Of a DNA stretch of 64,000 nucleotides, positions 49,001-58,219 are shown piece after piece (the first letter of the stretch is position 1; each line of letters begins with the position of its first letter). The translations under genes were made by a program, and so were the position numbers. Origin of the DNA: a virus; IMG/VR virus record IMGVR_UViG_3300009184_000038, positions 1 to 64,000 of that record. One strand, 5' to 3'. Below the pieces are notes generated by a model. The model saw only the letters and a list, made by a program, of their open reading frames with translations. It did not search any database and had not been told where the DNA came from.

Positions 49001-52000
49001 ATCCACGAAAGCCCCCGCCCCAGACTCCTGCTTTTGCCATTGATATGACAGCACAGAGCCGCCCGTGACTGAAGAAGACACAACCAAAGTCGCCGTGCCC
49101 CCCTCGGCGACCGAAGCGTCCGCGGGGCTGTTGCTCTGAACAGTGATTGCGGGAACAGGAACGCTCAGTGCGGCAGAAAGACTCGTAACCGAGACCGCGC
49201 CGTCTGTTGACGAAAGGACAACCCGGTATACGTCTCCGTTGTCGTTGGCGTAAGTTAGCCCAACCAAGTCGAGGCTCGCACTGGTGGCACCGGAGACAGC
49301 CACGAACGGGCCAGCGCCAGACTCTTGCTTTTGCCACTGATATGAAATTGTCGCACCACCCGTAACGGACGCAGAGACGCCGAAAGTCGCTTCGCCAGAG
49401 ACGTTTGCAGTGCGACTAGACGGTTGTGACACAATGGTGATGACCGGAGAGGCTACGGTGAGCGTAGCCGCACCGCTGGTGACGCTAGTCGCTGCCCCCG
49501 AGGCAGAGGCAACGACCTGATACAAGTCGCCGTTGTTCGTGGCGTTTGTCAGCCCGGTCAGCGCGAGTGTTGAACTCGTGGCTCCTGGTATGTTTGCAAA
49601 GCTACCAACGCCCGCTGCCCGTCGCTGCCACTGATACGAGACCGTTGGGGTGAAGGTGGCTACGGCAGTAGCGGTAAAGGTAGCAGAACCACCCACCGCG
49701 ACTTGGCTTGAGGGCTGCGAAGTAATCGTTATTACTGGAACGGGCACCAGAACAGCCACGGCCGCGCTCGTGACACTCGTTGCTCCACCAGTGGCTGAGA
49801 TTACAACGCGATATAGGTCGCCGTTGTTCAAGGCGTTCGTGAGACCCGACAGCGACAGCGTGTTACTTGTGGCACCGCTTACGGTGACGAAGTCGCTGAC
49901 GCCATAAGCCGATCGCTGCCATTGATAAGAAAGCAGTGCCACTGCCGAAGCAGAGGCCATAACCGAAAAGGATGCTGCACCACCGTTGGCAGTCTGGGGG
50001 GCTGGCTGCTGTACGATGGCGATCACGGGCAGCGGTACGATCAGCGCCGTCGCGTTGCTGGTGACGCTCGCTGCTCCGCCAGTTCCAGAAACCACGACGC
50101 GGTAGGCGTCTCCGTTGTCGTTTTGGTTTGTCAGCCCCGTGAGCGTCAACTGAAACGATGTCTTCCCGGCGATGTCTGCGAAATCGCTTGCCCCATTCTC
50201 GCGTTTCTGCCATTGATATGAGACCGTAACGCCTGCGCTTGCGGCAGCGGAAATATCAAGCAATGCCTGACCGGAAGATGTATTTGTGGTTTCCGGCAAT
50301 CTGCCGACAGTCAGCTTCGGATACACAATCGCGGATTCGCTTGAATATAGAGCGGCTGCACCGCCAGTCGCGGATACAGCTACCCGATAAACATCCGAGT
50401 CGTTGTCTGCCGTCAGGCCGGTCAAGGACAGGGTTGACGATGTCTCGCCGGCAACGGTCGCGAAGTCGCCGACTCCGTACCTCTTTCGCTCCCACTGGTA
50501 TGAAAGCGTTGCGCTTTTCGTGACAGAAGCGACCACGGTAAGCGATGCCACGCCGTTGATCGCGACCCTCGTCGCCGAGGGCTGCTGCGAGATGGTGATG
50601 AAGGGCGCGGGGACGGTAAGGGACACGGCGTTGCTCGTCGTCGTCGTCGCGCCGCCGGTCGCGGACACGACGCAGCGATATCGAGAGCCGTTGTCGGCAG
50701 GGGTTGTGAGGCCCGTGAGGGTCAGCGTTGCGCTCGTGGCAGTTGGTATGTCAGCGTAAACGCTCGACCCAGACGCGGCTCGTTGCCACTGGTAGAAAAT
50801 CGCGGAACCAAGCGTGGCGGTCGCCGTAATCGAAAAAGTGGCTTCTCCAGTCAAGGAGGCGACGGCTGCTGAAGGCTGCGAAGTAATCGCCAGGACAGAC
50901 GAGGGGACGCTCGCTGTGAGTGTCGCAGAAGCACTATTCACCGTGCTGAAGCCAGACTTTGAGAATACAGCGCGGTATCTTGACCCGTTATCGCCAAACA
51001 TCGGCCTAAAAGAGAGCGACGGAGATGTTGCCCCAGCGATAGTTGACCAAGTCGCCCCCGCGTCGAGGGATTTTTGCCATTGGATAGACGGGACTCCAAA
51101 GGGAGTCGTCGCAGACGATGAGAACGTCGCTGATAGCACGCCTCCAAAGTCAATGACAGCAGCCGATCCGTTTAGGATGAATCCGCTGCTCGACTTGGCA
51201 TACTTGATCGCCTTGTTGCCGACGACCTGTCTCTCTGTCGTGAACTGAGGCAGCGAGCTTCCCCTGCTTGTCCAAGTGAGGCCGTCAAGACTGGTGTAGA
51301 AGACTGGCACGCCCGCAGAGCTTCTTCCGTTCGCCATGAAGCCACCGTCGACCGCCGTGATTGTGTCGGCCTGCTGCGCGGCTCCGCCAGATTGGCGAAG
51401 AACCCAATTCAGCCCATCGTTGCTGCTCGCGATTCCAGTCGCCGTCAAGGCTGCATATCTTCCGTCGCGGAACGCTATTCGGCTAATCTCTAAATTAACA
51501 CCGCCGAAGTCCCACGATCCGTCCGGTCGCTGCGCGTAAATTACGCTACCGAAACCGCTTGCCGCTGGCCCTACGATGACGAATCGCCTTCCGTCATGCA
51601 CGGCATGAGTAAGCGTGGAAGCAAAGATGCCCGTTCCTGACGGCGACCCCACGCCAGCGTTCGTTACTTCATAAATCGCATCAAAGTTGGCACCAGTCAG
51701 TAGAATTTTCGATCCGTCGCTTGAAACGCATATCTCTGGAACGGTGGAAGACGTTGTTGCCGATACGGAAGTCCAAGAATTCCCATTGCGCGAGAATAGG
51801 ATGCGGCCTGCGCCTTGGTAAGCAAAGAACCACCCTCCTCCGCTTTCAACGAAATAGAGATCGGAAGTCACCGATGAAGATGACGCAAGAGACGACGTGG
51901 TGCTTGTCCAGTTAATCCCGTCAGTGCTTTTCGCGGAAACGATCGTAGCTGACCTTGGAAGAACCGTTAGATAAACTCCGTTTCCATGCACTACTCGCGA

Positions 52001-54943
52001 CCACACGCCAGCGTGTGGAAGTACATCCAGCCGGGAGGCCCACGTCACGCCGTCGTCACTTGTTGCTAGGTAATCGCCAGCACTCGCGTCGGCTGGCGTT
52101 GCGAACCACTTATCGTTCGCGACCGACACGCTGCTCCAAGACCCCGATGGAAGCGTAAATGTACGAGTCGAGTACGCGGACGAAGCGGCAGTTGTGTTGC
52201 TCGGTTGCTGCGTGACCGTGATTGTGTCCGCAGGCACGGTCAGGGTGGCCGCACTCGACCGAACAGTGCTCCAGCCGCTCTTCTCGAACTTCGCTCTGTA
52301 TCGCTTTCCAGAGTCGCTGCTCGTGAGTCCAGTCAAGTTCAGCGACGAGTTTGTCTGCCCGCTCAAGTCCGAGAAGTTCGCGCCGTCGCTTGAGACTTCC
52401 CACTGAATCGTCGGTGCCCCCGCGGGAGACGTTGCGGCAGACGAAAAGGAGGCAGAGTAGTTCGGCGTCGTGCCAGCAACCGGCTGGCCTGTCTGGCTGG
52501 CTGGCTGCGTCGTCACGCTGATTGGTGCCACGTTCAGCGTGGCCGCATTACTCGTTACGTCAGGGTAGCCGCTTGACGACACGATGCAGCGGTATCGCCG
52601 ACCACTGTTGCCGGTCTCGGTGACCGCACTCAGCGAGAAGCTTGCCGACGTGGCTCCGCTCACACTCGTCCAATTCGTTCCGTCTGGAGACGATTGCCAC
52701 TGGTAGGTCAGGCTCGTCCCAGGGGTCGTGGCAGAGACGGCGAAGCTAGCTGATGTGCCGTTAGTCAGGGACACGCTCTGCGGCTGAGTCACAATCGAGA
52801 TCGCCGCCGCTATCGTCAGCGTGGCCTCGCCGCTCGTGAGCGTGGCCGTCGGAGTCAGCTCGACGGCCACGGCCGGGAACCAACCGCCGACTGCCGAGCC
52901 GCCCGTGCCAGACGAGCCTGTCGAAATCACGACGCGGTACTTGTCGCCGTTGTTGGCGGCGTATGAAAGCGAGTCAAGAGATAGAGTGGCCGACAGCCCA
53001 GTTGCGATGTTCGACCAAGCGCCAACACCACCAGCCTGACGCTGCCACTGATAGAGCAGTTCTGCGCTCTCAGTGGCTGATGCCGTGACGATGAACGTAG
53101 CAGCACCAGCCACTGCCGTCTGATCAGCCGGCTGCACCGAGATCGAGATCGTCGGAGTCGTCCAGTCTTCGATCGCAGCCCGCCGCCACTGGTTCACGTC
53201 GTTGGCGACGTAGACGTAGTCTGAGTCGTAGCTGAGAGCACCGGCCTTTGTGACCGCCGTTGTCGCCGTCGGCGCGGTTGACCAAGCTATCCCGCCAGCC
53301 TCAATCGTGACGGCACCTGTCTTGCCGTTGACGCTCTGGACGGGAGCCGCCGCAGCCGCCCGAGCCGACGTGAAGTAGAGGTTCGTCGTGCCTTCGATCA
53401 CCGCGTCGGTTGAGCCTGGGCTGCTGGCGATTTCGACGTAGGCCGACCCGCTCCATCTGTAGAGCTTGCGAGTGTCGACAGTGACGTAGAGCTTTCCGCT
53501 CTCGCCAGTTATGGAAGCCAGCGCGGAGAATGTTGCCGCTTCGACGATGTCGTCGACATAGCTCGGGAGGAGGCTGCTCGAGATTTTTCCAGAGCCGTCA
53601 AGCGTCACATAGGTGCCAGCCGGCTGCTTTAAGTCCAACGCCGACTGTAATCCGATCACGTCGCTTACGGCGTGCGAATGCGTGGAGGGAGCGAAGGTGG
53701 CTGGCACGCCCGTCAGATTGCCGTAGGCAATCACAGGCACCGGATGGACGTGGTCGGCTCTGGACGCCGTGAGAGCTGAACCACCCCGCGCTACGCCGAG
53801 CGGCTGGGGGGTCTCGTCGGCGAGGTTCGCGGTTCCGTCCGCTCCACGAGGGATGGTGAAGTTCAACGTCACCGTGCCGCCGCTCGCCACCGTGTCGATC
53901 TTCGCAGACGAGCCAGCGGAGCCAGTTGCCACCGTTCCGACTTGTACCGTCGTGAACGGGCCACCCGGCCCCTGCGGCCCCTGCGGGATGACGAACGAAA
54001 TCTGCTGAGACGGAGCTGCGCCCGTGATGGTCACGGCAGCGGTCGTCCCCGTCGTGACTCCTGCAACGCTCAGTGAGTTCGCCGGCCCCGCCGGCCCCAC
54101 GTCTCCCTGCGGCCCTTGGATTCCAGTTGCTCCTTGAGGCAGCACCAGATTCAGCGTCTGCGTCGGTGCCGTGCCGGTGATCGTCGCCGCGGCGTCAGGC
54201 CCAGTGATAACCGTGCCGATCTTGAGCGACGATACCGGCCCCGCCGGCCCCTGCGGCAGCACAAACGAGAGCGACTGAGACGGGGCCGATCCCGTGATAC
54301 TCACGGCTGCCGTGGCACCCGTGGTGACGCTACCAATCGACAGCGAGTTCGATGGGCCAGTTGCTCCTGGCTGAAGCACAAACGAGAGCGACTGAGACGG
54401 TGCCGATCCCGTAATGCTGACGGCCGCCGTCGCGCCTGTGGTGACGCTGCCAATCGACAGCGAGTTCGCTGGCCCCACCGGCCCCTGCGGCAGCACGAAT
54501 GAAAGCGATTGAGACGGAGCTGCCCCCGTGATGCTCACGGCAGCCGTTGTGCCAGTGCTCACGCTACCGATCGACAGCGAGTTCGCCGGCCCCGCCGGCA
54601 GCACAAACGAGAGCGACTGGGACGGTGCCGATCCCGTGATGCTGACGGCCGCTGACGTTCCAGTGCTGACGCTGCCGATCGACAGCGAAGTCGCCGGCCC
54701 CGTCAGGCCAGTGGCCCCGCGAGGCAGCGAGAAATTGAATTTCGCGGCGAATGCCGAGCCGACGTTCGTGACGGTCGCCGTCTGGGTCGCGTCGATCGTC
54801 GTGACCGTTCCAGCCTCGATCGTCGCCGCCGCACCGCCGCCGCCGCCGCCTTGGGCTCCGACATTGACGTTGACCGTGTCGCCGTTACCCACGACGCTGT
54901 TGATGCTCGTCGAGCCGACGACGACAACGCTGATTTCGCTCAT
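46025..54943 (-). CDS. giant modular tail adhesin (collagen-like, 17 Ig-like, Asp-box and RCC1 propellers)
   Basis: 2972 residues. Modules by approximate residue: 1-80 starter like the gene at 42393; 40-360 eight SLSIGSVTTGxxAAVSITG / SLSFVLPQGPxGP units, a collagen-like phage pattern; 370-590 shaft (HVHPVPVIAYGNLTG, LPSYVDDIVEAAT); 590-2620 seventeen Ig-like domains of about 95 residues marked by I-x-Q-P, YQWQ and A(D/N)NGDxYRVVxSATGG. Domain 4 is split near 925-1265 by a region with five Asp-box motifs (SxDGxxWxS), a beta-propeller type. 2620-2972: seven RCC1 blades (GxLWxWGxNxxGQLGDGT). Probably surface-exposed host-binding fibre. No protease or hydrolase site seen. Confidence 0.9.
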   Translation of the reverse strand: MSEISVVVVGSTSINSVVGNGDTVNVNVGAQGGGGGGAAATIEAGTVTTIDATQTATVTNVGSAFAAKFNFSLPRGATGLTGPATSLSIGSVSTGTSAAVSITGSAPSQSLSFVLPAGPANSLSIGSVSTGTTAAVSITGAAPSQSLSFVLPQGPVGPANSLSIGSVTTGATAAVSITGSAPSQSLSFVLQPGATGPSNSLSIGSVTTGATAAVSITGSAPSQSLSFVLPQGPAGPVSSLKIGTVITGPDAAATITGTAPTQTLNLVLPQGATGIQGPQGDVGPAGPANSLSVAGVTTGTTAAVTITGAAPSQQISFVIPQGPQGPGGPFTTVQVGTVATGSAGSSAKIDTVASGGTVTLNFTIPRGADGTANLADETPQPLGVARGGSALTASRADHVHPVPVIAYGNLTGVPATFAPSTHSHAVSDVIGLQSALDLKQPAGTYVTLDGSGKISSSLLPSYVDDIVEAATFSALASITGESGKLYVTVDTRKLYRWSGSAYVEIASSPGSTDAVIEGTTNLYFTSARAAAAAPVQSVNGKTGAVTIEAGGIAWSTAPTATTAVTKAGALSYDSDYVYVANDVNQWRRAAIEDWTTPTISISVQPADQTAVAGAATFIVTASATESAELLYQWQRQAGGVGAWSNIATGLSATLSLDSLSYAANNGDKYRVVISTGSSGTGGSAVGGWFPAVAVELTPTATLTSGEATLTIAAAISIVTQPQSVSLTNGTSASFAVSATTPGTSLTYQWQSSPDGTNWTSVSGATSASFSLSAVTETGNSGRRYRCIVSSSGYPDVTSNAATLNVAPISVTTQPASQTGQPVAGTTPNYSASFSSAATSPAGAPTIQWEVSSDGANFSDLSGQTNSSLNLTGLTSSDSGKRYRAKFEKSGWSTVRSSAATLTVPADTITVTQQPSNTTAASSAYSTRTFTLPSGSWSSVSVANDKWFATPADASAGDYLATSDDGVTWASRLDVLPHAGVWSRVVHGNGVYLTVLPRSATIVSAKSTDGINWTSTTSSLASSSSVTSDLYFVESGGGWFFAYQGAGRILFSRNGNSWTSVSATTSSTVPEICVSSDGSKILLTGANFDAIYEVTNAGVGSPSGTGIFASTLTHAVHDGRRFVIVGPAASGFGSVIYAQRPDGSWDFGGVNLEISRIAFRDGRYAALTATGIASSNDGLNWVLRQSGGAAQQADTITAVDGGFMANGRSSAGVPVFYTSLDGLTWTSRGSSLPQFTTERQVVGNKAIKYAKSSSGFILNGSAAVIDFGGVLSATFSSSATTPFGVPSIQWQKSLDAGATWSTIAGATSPSLSFRPMFGDNGSRYRAVFSKSGFSTVNSASATLTASVPSSVLAITSQPSAAVASLTGEATFSITATATLGSAIFYQWQRAASGSSVYADIPTATSATLTLTGLTTPADNGSRYRCVVSATGGATTTTSNAVSLTVPAPFITISQQPSATRVAINGVASLTVVASVTKSATLSYQWERKRYGVGDFATVAGETSSTLSLTGLTADNDSDVYRVAVSATGGAAALYSSESAIVYPKLTVGRLPETTNTSSGQALLDISAAASAGVTVSYQWQKRENGASDFADIAGKTSFQLTLTGLTNQNDNGDAYRVVVSGTGGAASVTSNATALIVPLPVIAIVQQPAPQTANGGAASFSVMASASAVALLSYQWQRSAYGVSDFVTVSGATSNTLSLSGLTNALNNGDLYRVVISATGGATSVTSAAVAVLVPVPVITITSQPSSQVAVGGSATFTATAVATFTPTVSYQWQRRAAGVGSFANIPGATSSTLALTGLTNATNNGDLYQVVASASGAATSVTSGAATLTVASPVITIVSQPSSRTANVSGEATFGVSASVTGGATISYQWQKQESGAGPFVAVSGATSASLDLVGLTYANDNGDVYRVVLSSTDGAVSVTSLSAALSVPVPAITVQSNSPADASVAEGGTATLVVSSSVTGGSVLSYQWQKQESGAGAFVDVSNGGSISGATSASLSIYPASPSDNGDKFRCIVSATGGAASVTSRAASLTVISLPVIAITSQPTSQQAASNAATFAATATVTGGATLSYQWQKQESGAGPFSDVTGATSRTLPLTGLSSASDDGDWYRVVVSATGGAASVTSQAAKLSFAVVPVIVITSQPSSQSSVGGSATFSVAASVTGGATLSYQWRKRESGSVTSTDVPGATGATLALTGLSPVFDTGDAYSVIVSATGGAAAAYSNEATLTVLPTPYVEFISHPASVFASSGTARFSVLTRTVGSSSLAWQWQKQESGAGPFIDIPGSNSPDLFLSGLSAVTDNGDVYRVVISGTNGLIGATSFSATLTVPLPAITVLSDPKSVLTYSGTAALSVTATISYGSLRYQWRKREGGSSTFTDVAGATASVLSLTGLTPAADNGDEYCVVVSSADGSGVSVTSGIAVLNVPSADINITEQPQDFLSLTGSAVFSTNATSSNLATVFYQWQVKKPGSSLFADIPSATSRTLSLSGLTASVNDQDAYRAAISASGAPTVFSRTATLNVPSPSLSITYQPTIQTSLYGAATFLVSATTSPFSALSYQWQKQTKGVGSFVDLPGRASATLSLNNLKYASDNGDVYRVVVTATSGLSGSTFSTSLTSAPAPLSVPDESGQVWAWGGNNAQGQLGSGTYNIVPPPPPSGLISFSSIRFSSIAAGRYHSLAITTTGRLMAWGLNGYGQLGLGSRDNKNSPFFVGSASNWTSVSAGDYHSAGIAGGALYSWGVDLQGAPDTPRRIGSASNWVAVACGGFTIFAINSAGELWGLGEYNNFGQVGDGTTNPTETLVRIGSATNWSKVFAGGDNSFAITTTGQLWGWGYNASGAVGDGTISPRTSPVRIGTSSDWVGGSSRNAISYAITSGGGLWGWGGGSYGIGDGTTDPRVIPTQIGLGKTWSSVSVSGECAFATTAEGELWGWGSNRSAQIGGNSVSVVLSPTRIGPQINWASVSAGTDFVAALTAW

Positions 54944-55305
54944 GGGGCCACCGCCGTGACGCTGCCGCTAATGATTGTTCGGGTGATCTCGCCGGGGGCA
55001 ATCCAGCGGAGATACCAGCGGTATGTCTGCGTCGGCGACAGCAGCTTGGTCTGCGCCTCAGAGAGTCCGATCACCATCGACCCCGTCGTCGGGTCTGGTA
55101 TGCCGATGGTCGGCTGCGTGATCGTAGTGCCGACGCCGCTCAAGGAGCCAGCGCCACCGCCCTCAGTGGTCGTGTCGCTTTGATAGATGTAGCTTTCCCA
55201 GGAATAGCCTGAAACATTCCGCTGGAGCGAAATGGAAATATTCCATTCATCTCCGCGAACCGCTCGCAAATTTAATTCACCTGGGAGCAGCGTGAAATCA
55301 GGCAA
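54940..55305 (-). CDS. BppU-like baseplate / fibre adaptor
   Basis: 121 residues from TTG 55305 with GAGG six bases upstream. FTLLPGELNLRAVRGDEWNI and YRWYLRWIAPGEITRTII correspond to the gene at 42677. ATGA-coupled to the giant adhesin, which it probably connects to the baseplate. Confidence 0.78.
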   Translation of the reverse strand: MPDFTLLPGELNLRAVRGDEWNISISLQRNVSGYSWESYIYQSDTTTEGGGAGSLSGVGTTITQPTIGIPDPTTGSMVIGLSEAQTKLLSPTQTYRWYLRWIAPGEITRTIISGSVTAVAP

Positions 55306-55313
55306 TTTTCACC

Positions 55314-55622
55314 TCAGTTCGTGGCCGATTCGCCAAACTGGCCCGACTTCTTAACAACCGCCTGCTTGATCTCTCGCTGGTCGGTCGCAATCGCCTGGAG
55401 GGTTTCCGCCTGCTTGAACTGGGTCTTGCCGATCTCGTCCAGAGTCTCTCGAGTTGAGTCCAGAAACTCGGTGTGAGACTTCACAATTGGCACTACAACC
55501 GTGCCGTGGAGCGTCACCGCGGCCTCTCGCATGAACCAGATGGCGACGGCCAAGAGGACAAGGGGCACTCCGAAACGCTCGGCCACGCGGAACGCGGCCT
55601 CCACGAAAGATTCGCTGCTCAT
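55314..55622 (-). CDS. membrane protein with coiled coil
   Basis: 102 residues. Membrane segment FGVPLVLLAVAIWFMREAAV, then a heptad helix (ETLDEIGKTQFKQAETLQAI). Similar in layout to small holin-associated or spanin-like phage proteins; no decisive family. Confidence 0.65.
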   Translation of the reverse strand: MSSESFVEAAFRVAERFGVPLVLLAVAIWFMREAAVTLHGTVVVPIVKSHTEFLDSTRETLDEIGKTQFKQAETLQAIATDQREIKQAVVKKSGQFGESATN

Positions 55623-55663
55623 CTGCGACTCCGCGACGACGAAAGATAGGCCGGTAGCCTATT

Positions 55664-56206
55664 CTAAATTGTAGCAGCGAAGAGCTGGCGTCTGAGGTCA
55701 TCCAGAGAGCCGGAGTTGTCGATGGTTCTGGCGATCATGTGGTCGCTCACCCCCGCCTCGCTCTGGTGGGCAGCGGCCTCGTCGGCAAGGCACCGCCAGC
55801 CCGGTCGGGCTACCCGCCACACCTCGCCGCCCGCGTCGATGACTGCCTGGGCCTCGTTGTCGAACCGCACGTCGGTGATGACGACGCCGCGCCCGACGGC
55901 CATCTCAGGCTTTGCTCGTTCCATCGTGATGCGAATCCAGATTTCTGGATGAATGGTGCCGCGCCCCCACTCGGTGCCGAGCGTCTGGAGCATCTGCCTG
56001 GGCGACTTTCCGAGCCACGGGATGATGGCCTCTTTCACGTCGCGATCCTTGAGTCTGGCGATCGGCAGACCAGTAATTGTCGAAAGACACTCGTAGAGCG
56101 GGTCGGCGAATGCCATCTGCACGAGCGCGCCGCCGTCGGAATCCAGAAGGAATTCTGCCACAGTGTTCTTTCCTGCCCCAGCCGGCCCGCAGAGTCCAAT
56201 CAGCAT
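55664..56206 (-). CDS. deoxynucleoside monophosphate kinase
   Basis: 180 residues from ATG 56206. GPAGAGKNT (7-15) is the P-loop, followed by QMAFADPLYECLSTI, LGTEWGR and VVITDVRFDNEAQAV, the signature stretch of T4 gp1-type dNMP kinases. It raises dNDP supply for phage DNA. Partner of the adjacent deaminase. Confidence 0.87.
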   Translation of the reverse strand: MLIGLCGPAGAGKNTVAEFLLDSDGGALVQMAFADPLYECLSTITGLPIARLKDRDVKEAIIPWLGKSPRQMLQTLGTEWGRGTIHPEIWIRITMERAKPEMAVGRGVVITDVRFDNEAQAVIDAGGEVWRVARPGWRCLADEAAAHQSEAGVSDHMIARTIDNSGSLDDLRRQLFAATI

Positions 56207-56679
56207 GAGAAATCCCTCCCGTCGAAACGAACCGTGACCCCCACCGTGTCTGCCAAGAGTCTCTGGCTCACGCACGCCTCGGCCAGAATCTTTTCAGCAA
56301 GCTCCACCTTGAGCAGCCATCGCCCAGGCGTGGCGTTGCGGAGGGCGATCAGGCCGACGACTTCCTTGATGCCCGCCATGACGATCGCCCTGGCACAGTC
56401 AGTGCAGGCGAACCAGGGGCAGTAGAGTGTCCCGCCGGCCGTCGCCGCACCCGCCGCGGCGGCCTTGTAGATCGCCGCCCTCTCGGCGTGCTCAATGAAG
56501 TCGTACTTGAACGGCCGCTCGAGCCGGTGCGAGGGGCGGGCCACCCCAGGCGGGACGCAGTTGGCGGCGTAGACGGTCTGGCGGCTCGTCACGAGCACGG
56601 CCCCGTTCTGAGTGTCTTTGTCGTGAGAGTGCTGGACGGCATAGCGGCAGGCTTCTCGGAGGTAGTCGATGTCGGTCAT
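56200..56679 (-). CDS. dCMP/cytidine-type deaminase
   Basis: 159 residues from ATG 56679. Zinc site His64-Ala-Glu66 (FIEHAERAA) and PWFACTDCARAI with Cys92 and Cys95. Deaminates dCMP or a related nucleotide to feed dTMP. The deaminase and the kinase overlap, forming a nucleotide module placed inside the tail operon. Confidence 0.87.
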   Translation of the reverse strand: MTDIDYLREACRYAVQHSHDKDTQNGAVLVTSRQTVYAANCVPPGVARPSHRLERPFKYDFIEHAERAAIYKAAAAGAATAGGTLYCPWFACTDCARAIVMAGIKEVVGLIALRNATPGRWLLKVELAEKILAEACVSQRLLADTVGVTVRFDGRDFSC

Positions 56680-57851
56680 TTTGTCGGCCCCGCGACGTGC
56701 ATGGCGGTGAGGCCACCCTCGGGGAGGTAGATGAAGGTTTCCATGCCTCGCCGAGAGCCCAGGTAGCCACTGGCCGCGTGCCACTCGTCGGCAGGGGCGA
56801 TGCTGGGGGCAGTCCGCAGGGTTACAGAGTCCTCTGATGCGATCATCTTCTCGGCGGCCTGCCCGTGCAGATGGCCCGTGTGGTATTCCCGATACCAGCA
56901 CTCAGCCCACTGCTTCGATGCCTCGATCGCCATCAGTGCTGGAAGTCGCTTTCGTGCGCGATCCCCGTGTGTTGCACCCAGTAGCGTCCCGCCCCATGAG
57001 ACGTACTGCCGGCGGGTGTAGTCATTCGACACCGCCACTCGCTCATCGTTGCGGAACCGCTCGCACAGGATTCGGCGAAACGCGGTCGACAGCATTTCGT
57101 CGTGATTGCCTGGAACGACGAGCACGTCGGTCTGAGCTGTTCGAGAAGCACGCTCGACAACCCCGATCAGAGCGCTGCACCCCGTGTTCCAGACTTTCTG
57201 AATTCGCCCGTCGTTGTCCTGGGGAGTCCCTGCCGTCGTCGCTCCCGCTGGGCCGTCGGAGTTGAAGAGGTCGCCGAGGAACAGGATCGTCCGTTTCGCT
57301 GGCTTGTAGGAGTCGCCGATGTCGATTAGCTCGTCCGTTGTTTCTCGGATGATCGTCTCGGCGATGTTCACGTCGAAGTCAGAATCACCAGTCGATTTTG
57401 ACCAGCAGTACCTACCAATATGGGCATCCGCGATTACCAGAACTTGCCAGAGGTCGCCTCGATCTTTCTTCTTGATTGCTTTCTGCTTCGTCCTGGGCAG
57501 ATTGGCACCCGCGATCATCGCCTCGACAGCTTCTCTGATACCTGGGCCAGCCTTGGGCTTGAGACGCACCCACACGCGGTGCAGCTCGGTCACGGTCGGC
57601 TCGCCATCGTCGCCGGCCGTCGCGACTTCCCATTTGGTCGCTTCAGATGCAGCTACATCGTAGGCCCGCATATCAGCTTCGATGTGCTGAAGGAGGTCTT
57701 CGACCGTCTTGATTCGCCGGCTCGTCGAACGCGCCTCGAGCACGTCGCCCTCGCGCCGCTGCGATACTTGTTCCGCGTCGGCGGCCGGCTTCGGCGTGGC
57801 GGCGGCTGCCGCGGCCGAGAGGATGTCGCCTGTCAGCCCTGCGTCAGCCAT
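56676..57851 (-). CDS. calcineurin-like metallophosphoesterase
   Basis: 391 residues from ATG 57851 (AGG upstream). N-terminal helical region, then LVIADAHIGR (DxH), LFLGDLFNSDG, VVPGNHDEML, ATHGDRARK and YHTGHLHGQ, the full five-motif metal site. C-terminus ALHVAGPTK type tail. Acts on nucleic acid or nucleotide; phage versions often sit beside an HTH protein, as here. Confidence 0.9.
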   Translation of the reverse strand: MADAGLTGDILSAAAAAATPKPAADAEQVSQRREGDVLEARSTSRRIKTVEDLLQHIEADMRAYDVAASEATKWEVATAGDDGEPTVTELHRVWVRLKPKAGPGIREAVEAMIAGANLPRTKQKAIKKKDRGDLWQVLVIADAHIGRYCWSKSTGDSDFDVNIAETIIRETTDELIDIGDSYKPAKRTILFLGDLFNSDGPAGATTAGTPQDNDGRIQKVWNTGCSALIGVVERASRTAQTDVLVVPGNHDEMLSTAFRRILCERFRNDERVAVSNDYTRRQYVSWGGTLLGATHGDRARKRLPALMAIEASKQWAECWYREYHTGHLHGQAAEKMIASEDSVTLRTAPSIAPADEWHAASGYLGSRRGMETFIYLPEGGLTAMHVAGPTK

Positions 57852-58078
57852 CTTTGCACCTGTCGCCATTTGGAGGGTGTGTAACCGCGTGCCGTGAGCT
57901 TCTCGACGATCGTCTTCGCCATCTGGCTGGCCGAGACGCCGGTCGAGCCGGAGGTCTTTCGCCACTGATCACGCACCGCCAGAACGGCGTCTTGATGCTC
58001 GCTTGACAGACCTTGGAACCAGCTTTGGTTTGCTGGCGACGGCTTTGCGCTTTCCAGAATCTCCGCTGCCAAGTCCAT
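57833..58078 (-). CDS. small HTH-like protein
   Basis: 81 residues from ATG 58078 with AAGGAG upstream. HQDAVLAVRDQWRKTSG, VSASQMAKTIVEKL and GYTPSKWRQVQRWL give three or four helices of a small DNA-binding type. Overlaps the phosphoesterase start by 19 bases; the pair may work together. Confidence 0.68.
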   Translation of the reverse strand: MDLAAEILESAKPSPANQSWFQGLSSEHQDAVLAVRDQWRKTSGSTGVSASQMAKTIVEKLTARGYTPSKWRQVQRWLTQG

Positions 58079-58187
58079 CCGGCTTCTCCTTGAGGTGAAT
58101 CCACCCGTCGTCGTCTGGAATGCCGCCCCCCTCGACCTGTTCGTCGTCGTCATCGGAGAAGACGAAGTCTTTTGGTGGTTTCGGCAT
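57969..58187 (-). CDS. hypothetical acidic-basic protein, doubtful end
   Basis: 72 residues from ATG 58187. PPKDFVFSDDDDEQVEGGGI then a Lys/Arg-rich tail. The last 110 bases overlap the HTH gene in another frame, so the true reading may end earlier or the gene may be a short leader. No strong Shine-Dalgarno. Confidence 0.42.
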   Translation of the reverse strand: MPKPPKDFVFSDDDDEQVEGGGIPDDDGWIHLKEKPDGLGSGDSGKRKAVASKPKLVPRSVKRASRRRSGGA

Positions 58188-58219
58188 GGCCTACAGTCTC
58201 TCTTAGTAGTCTGTGGGGG

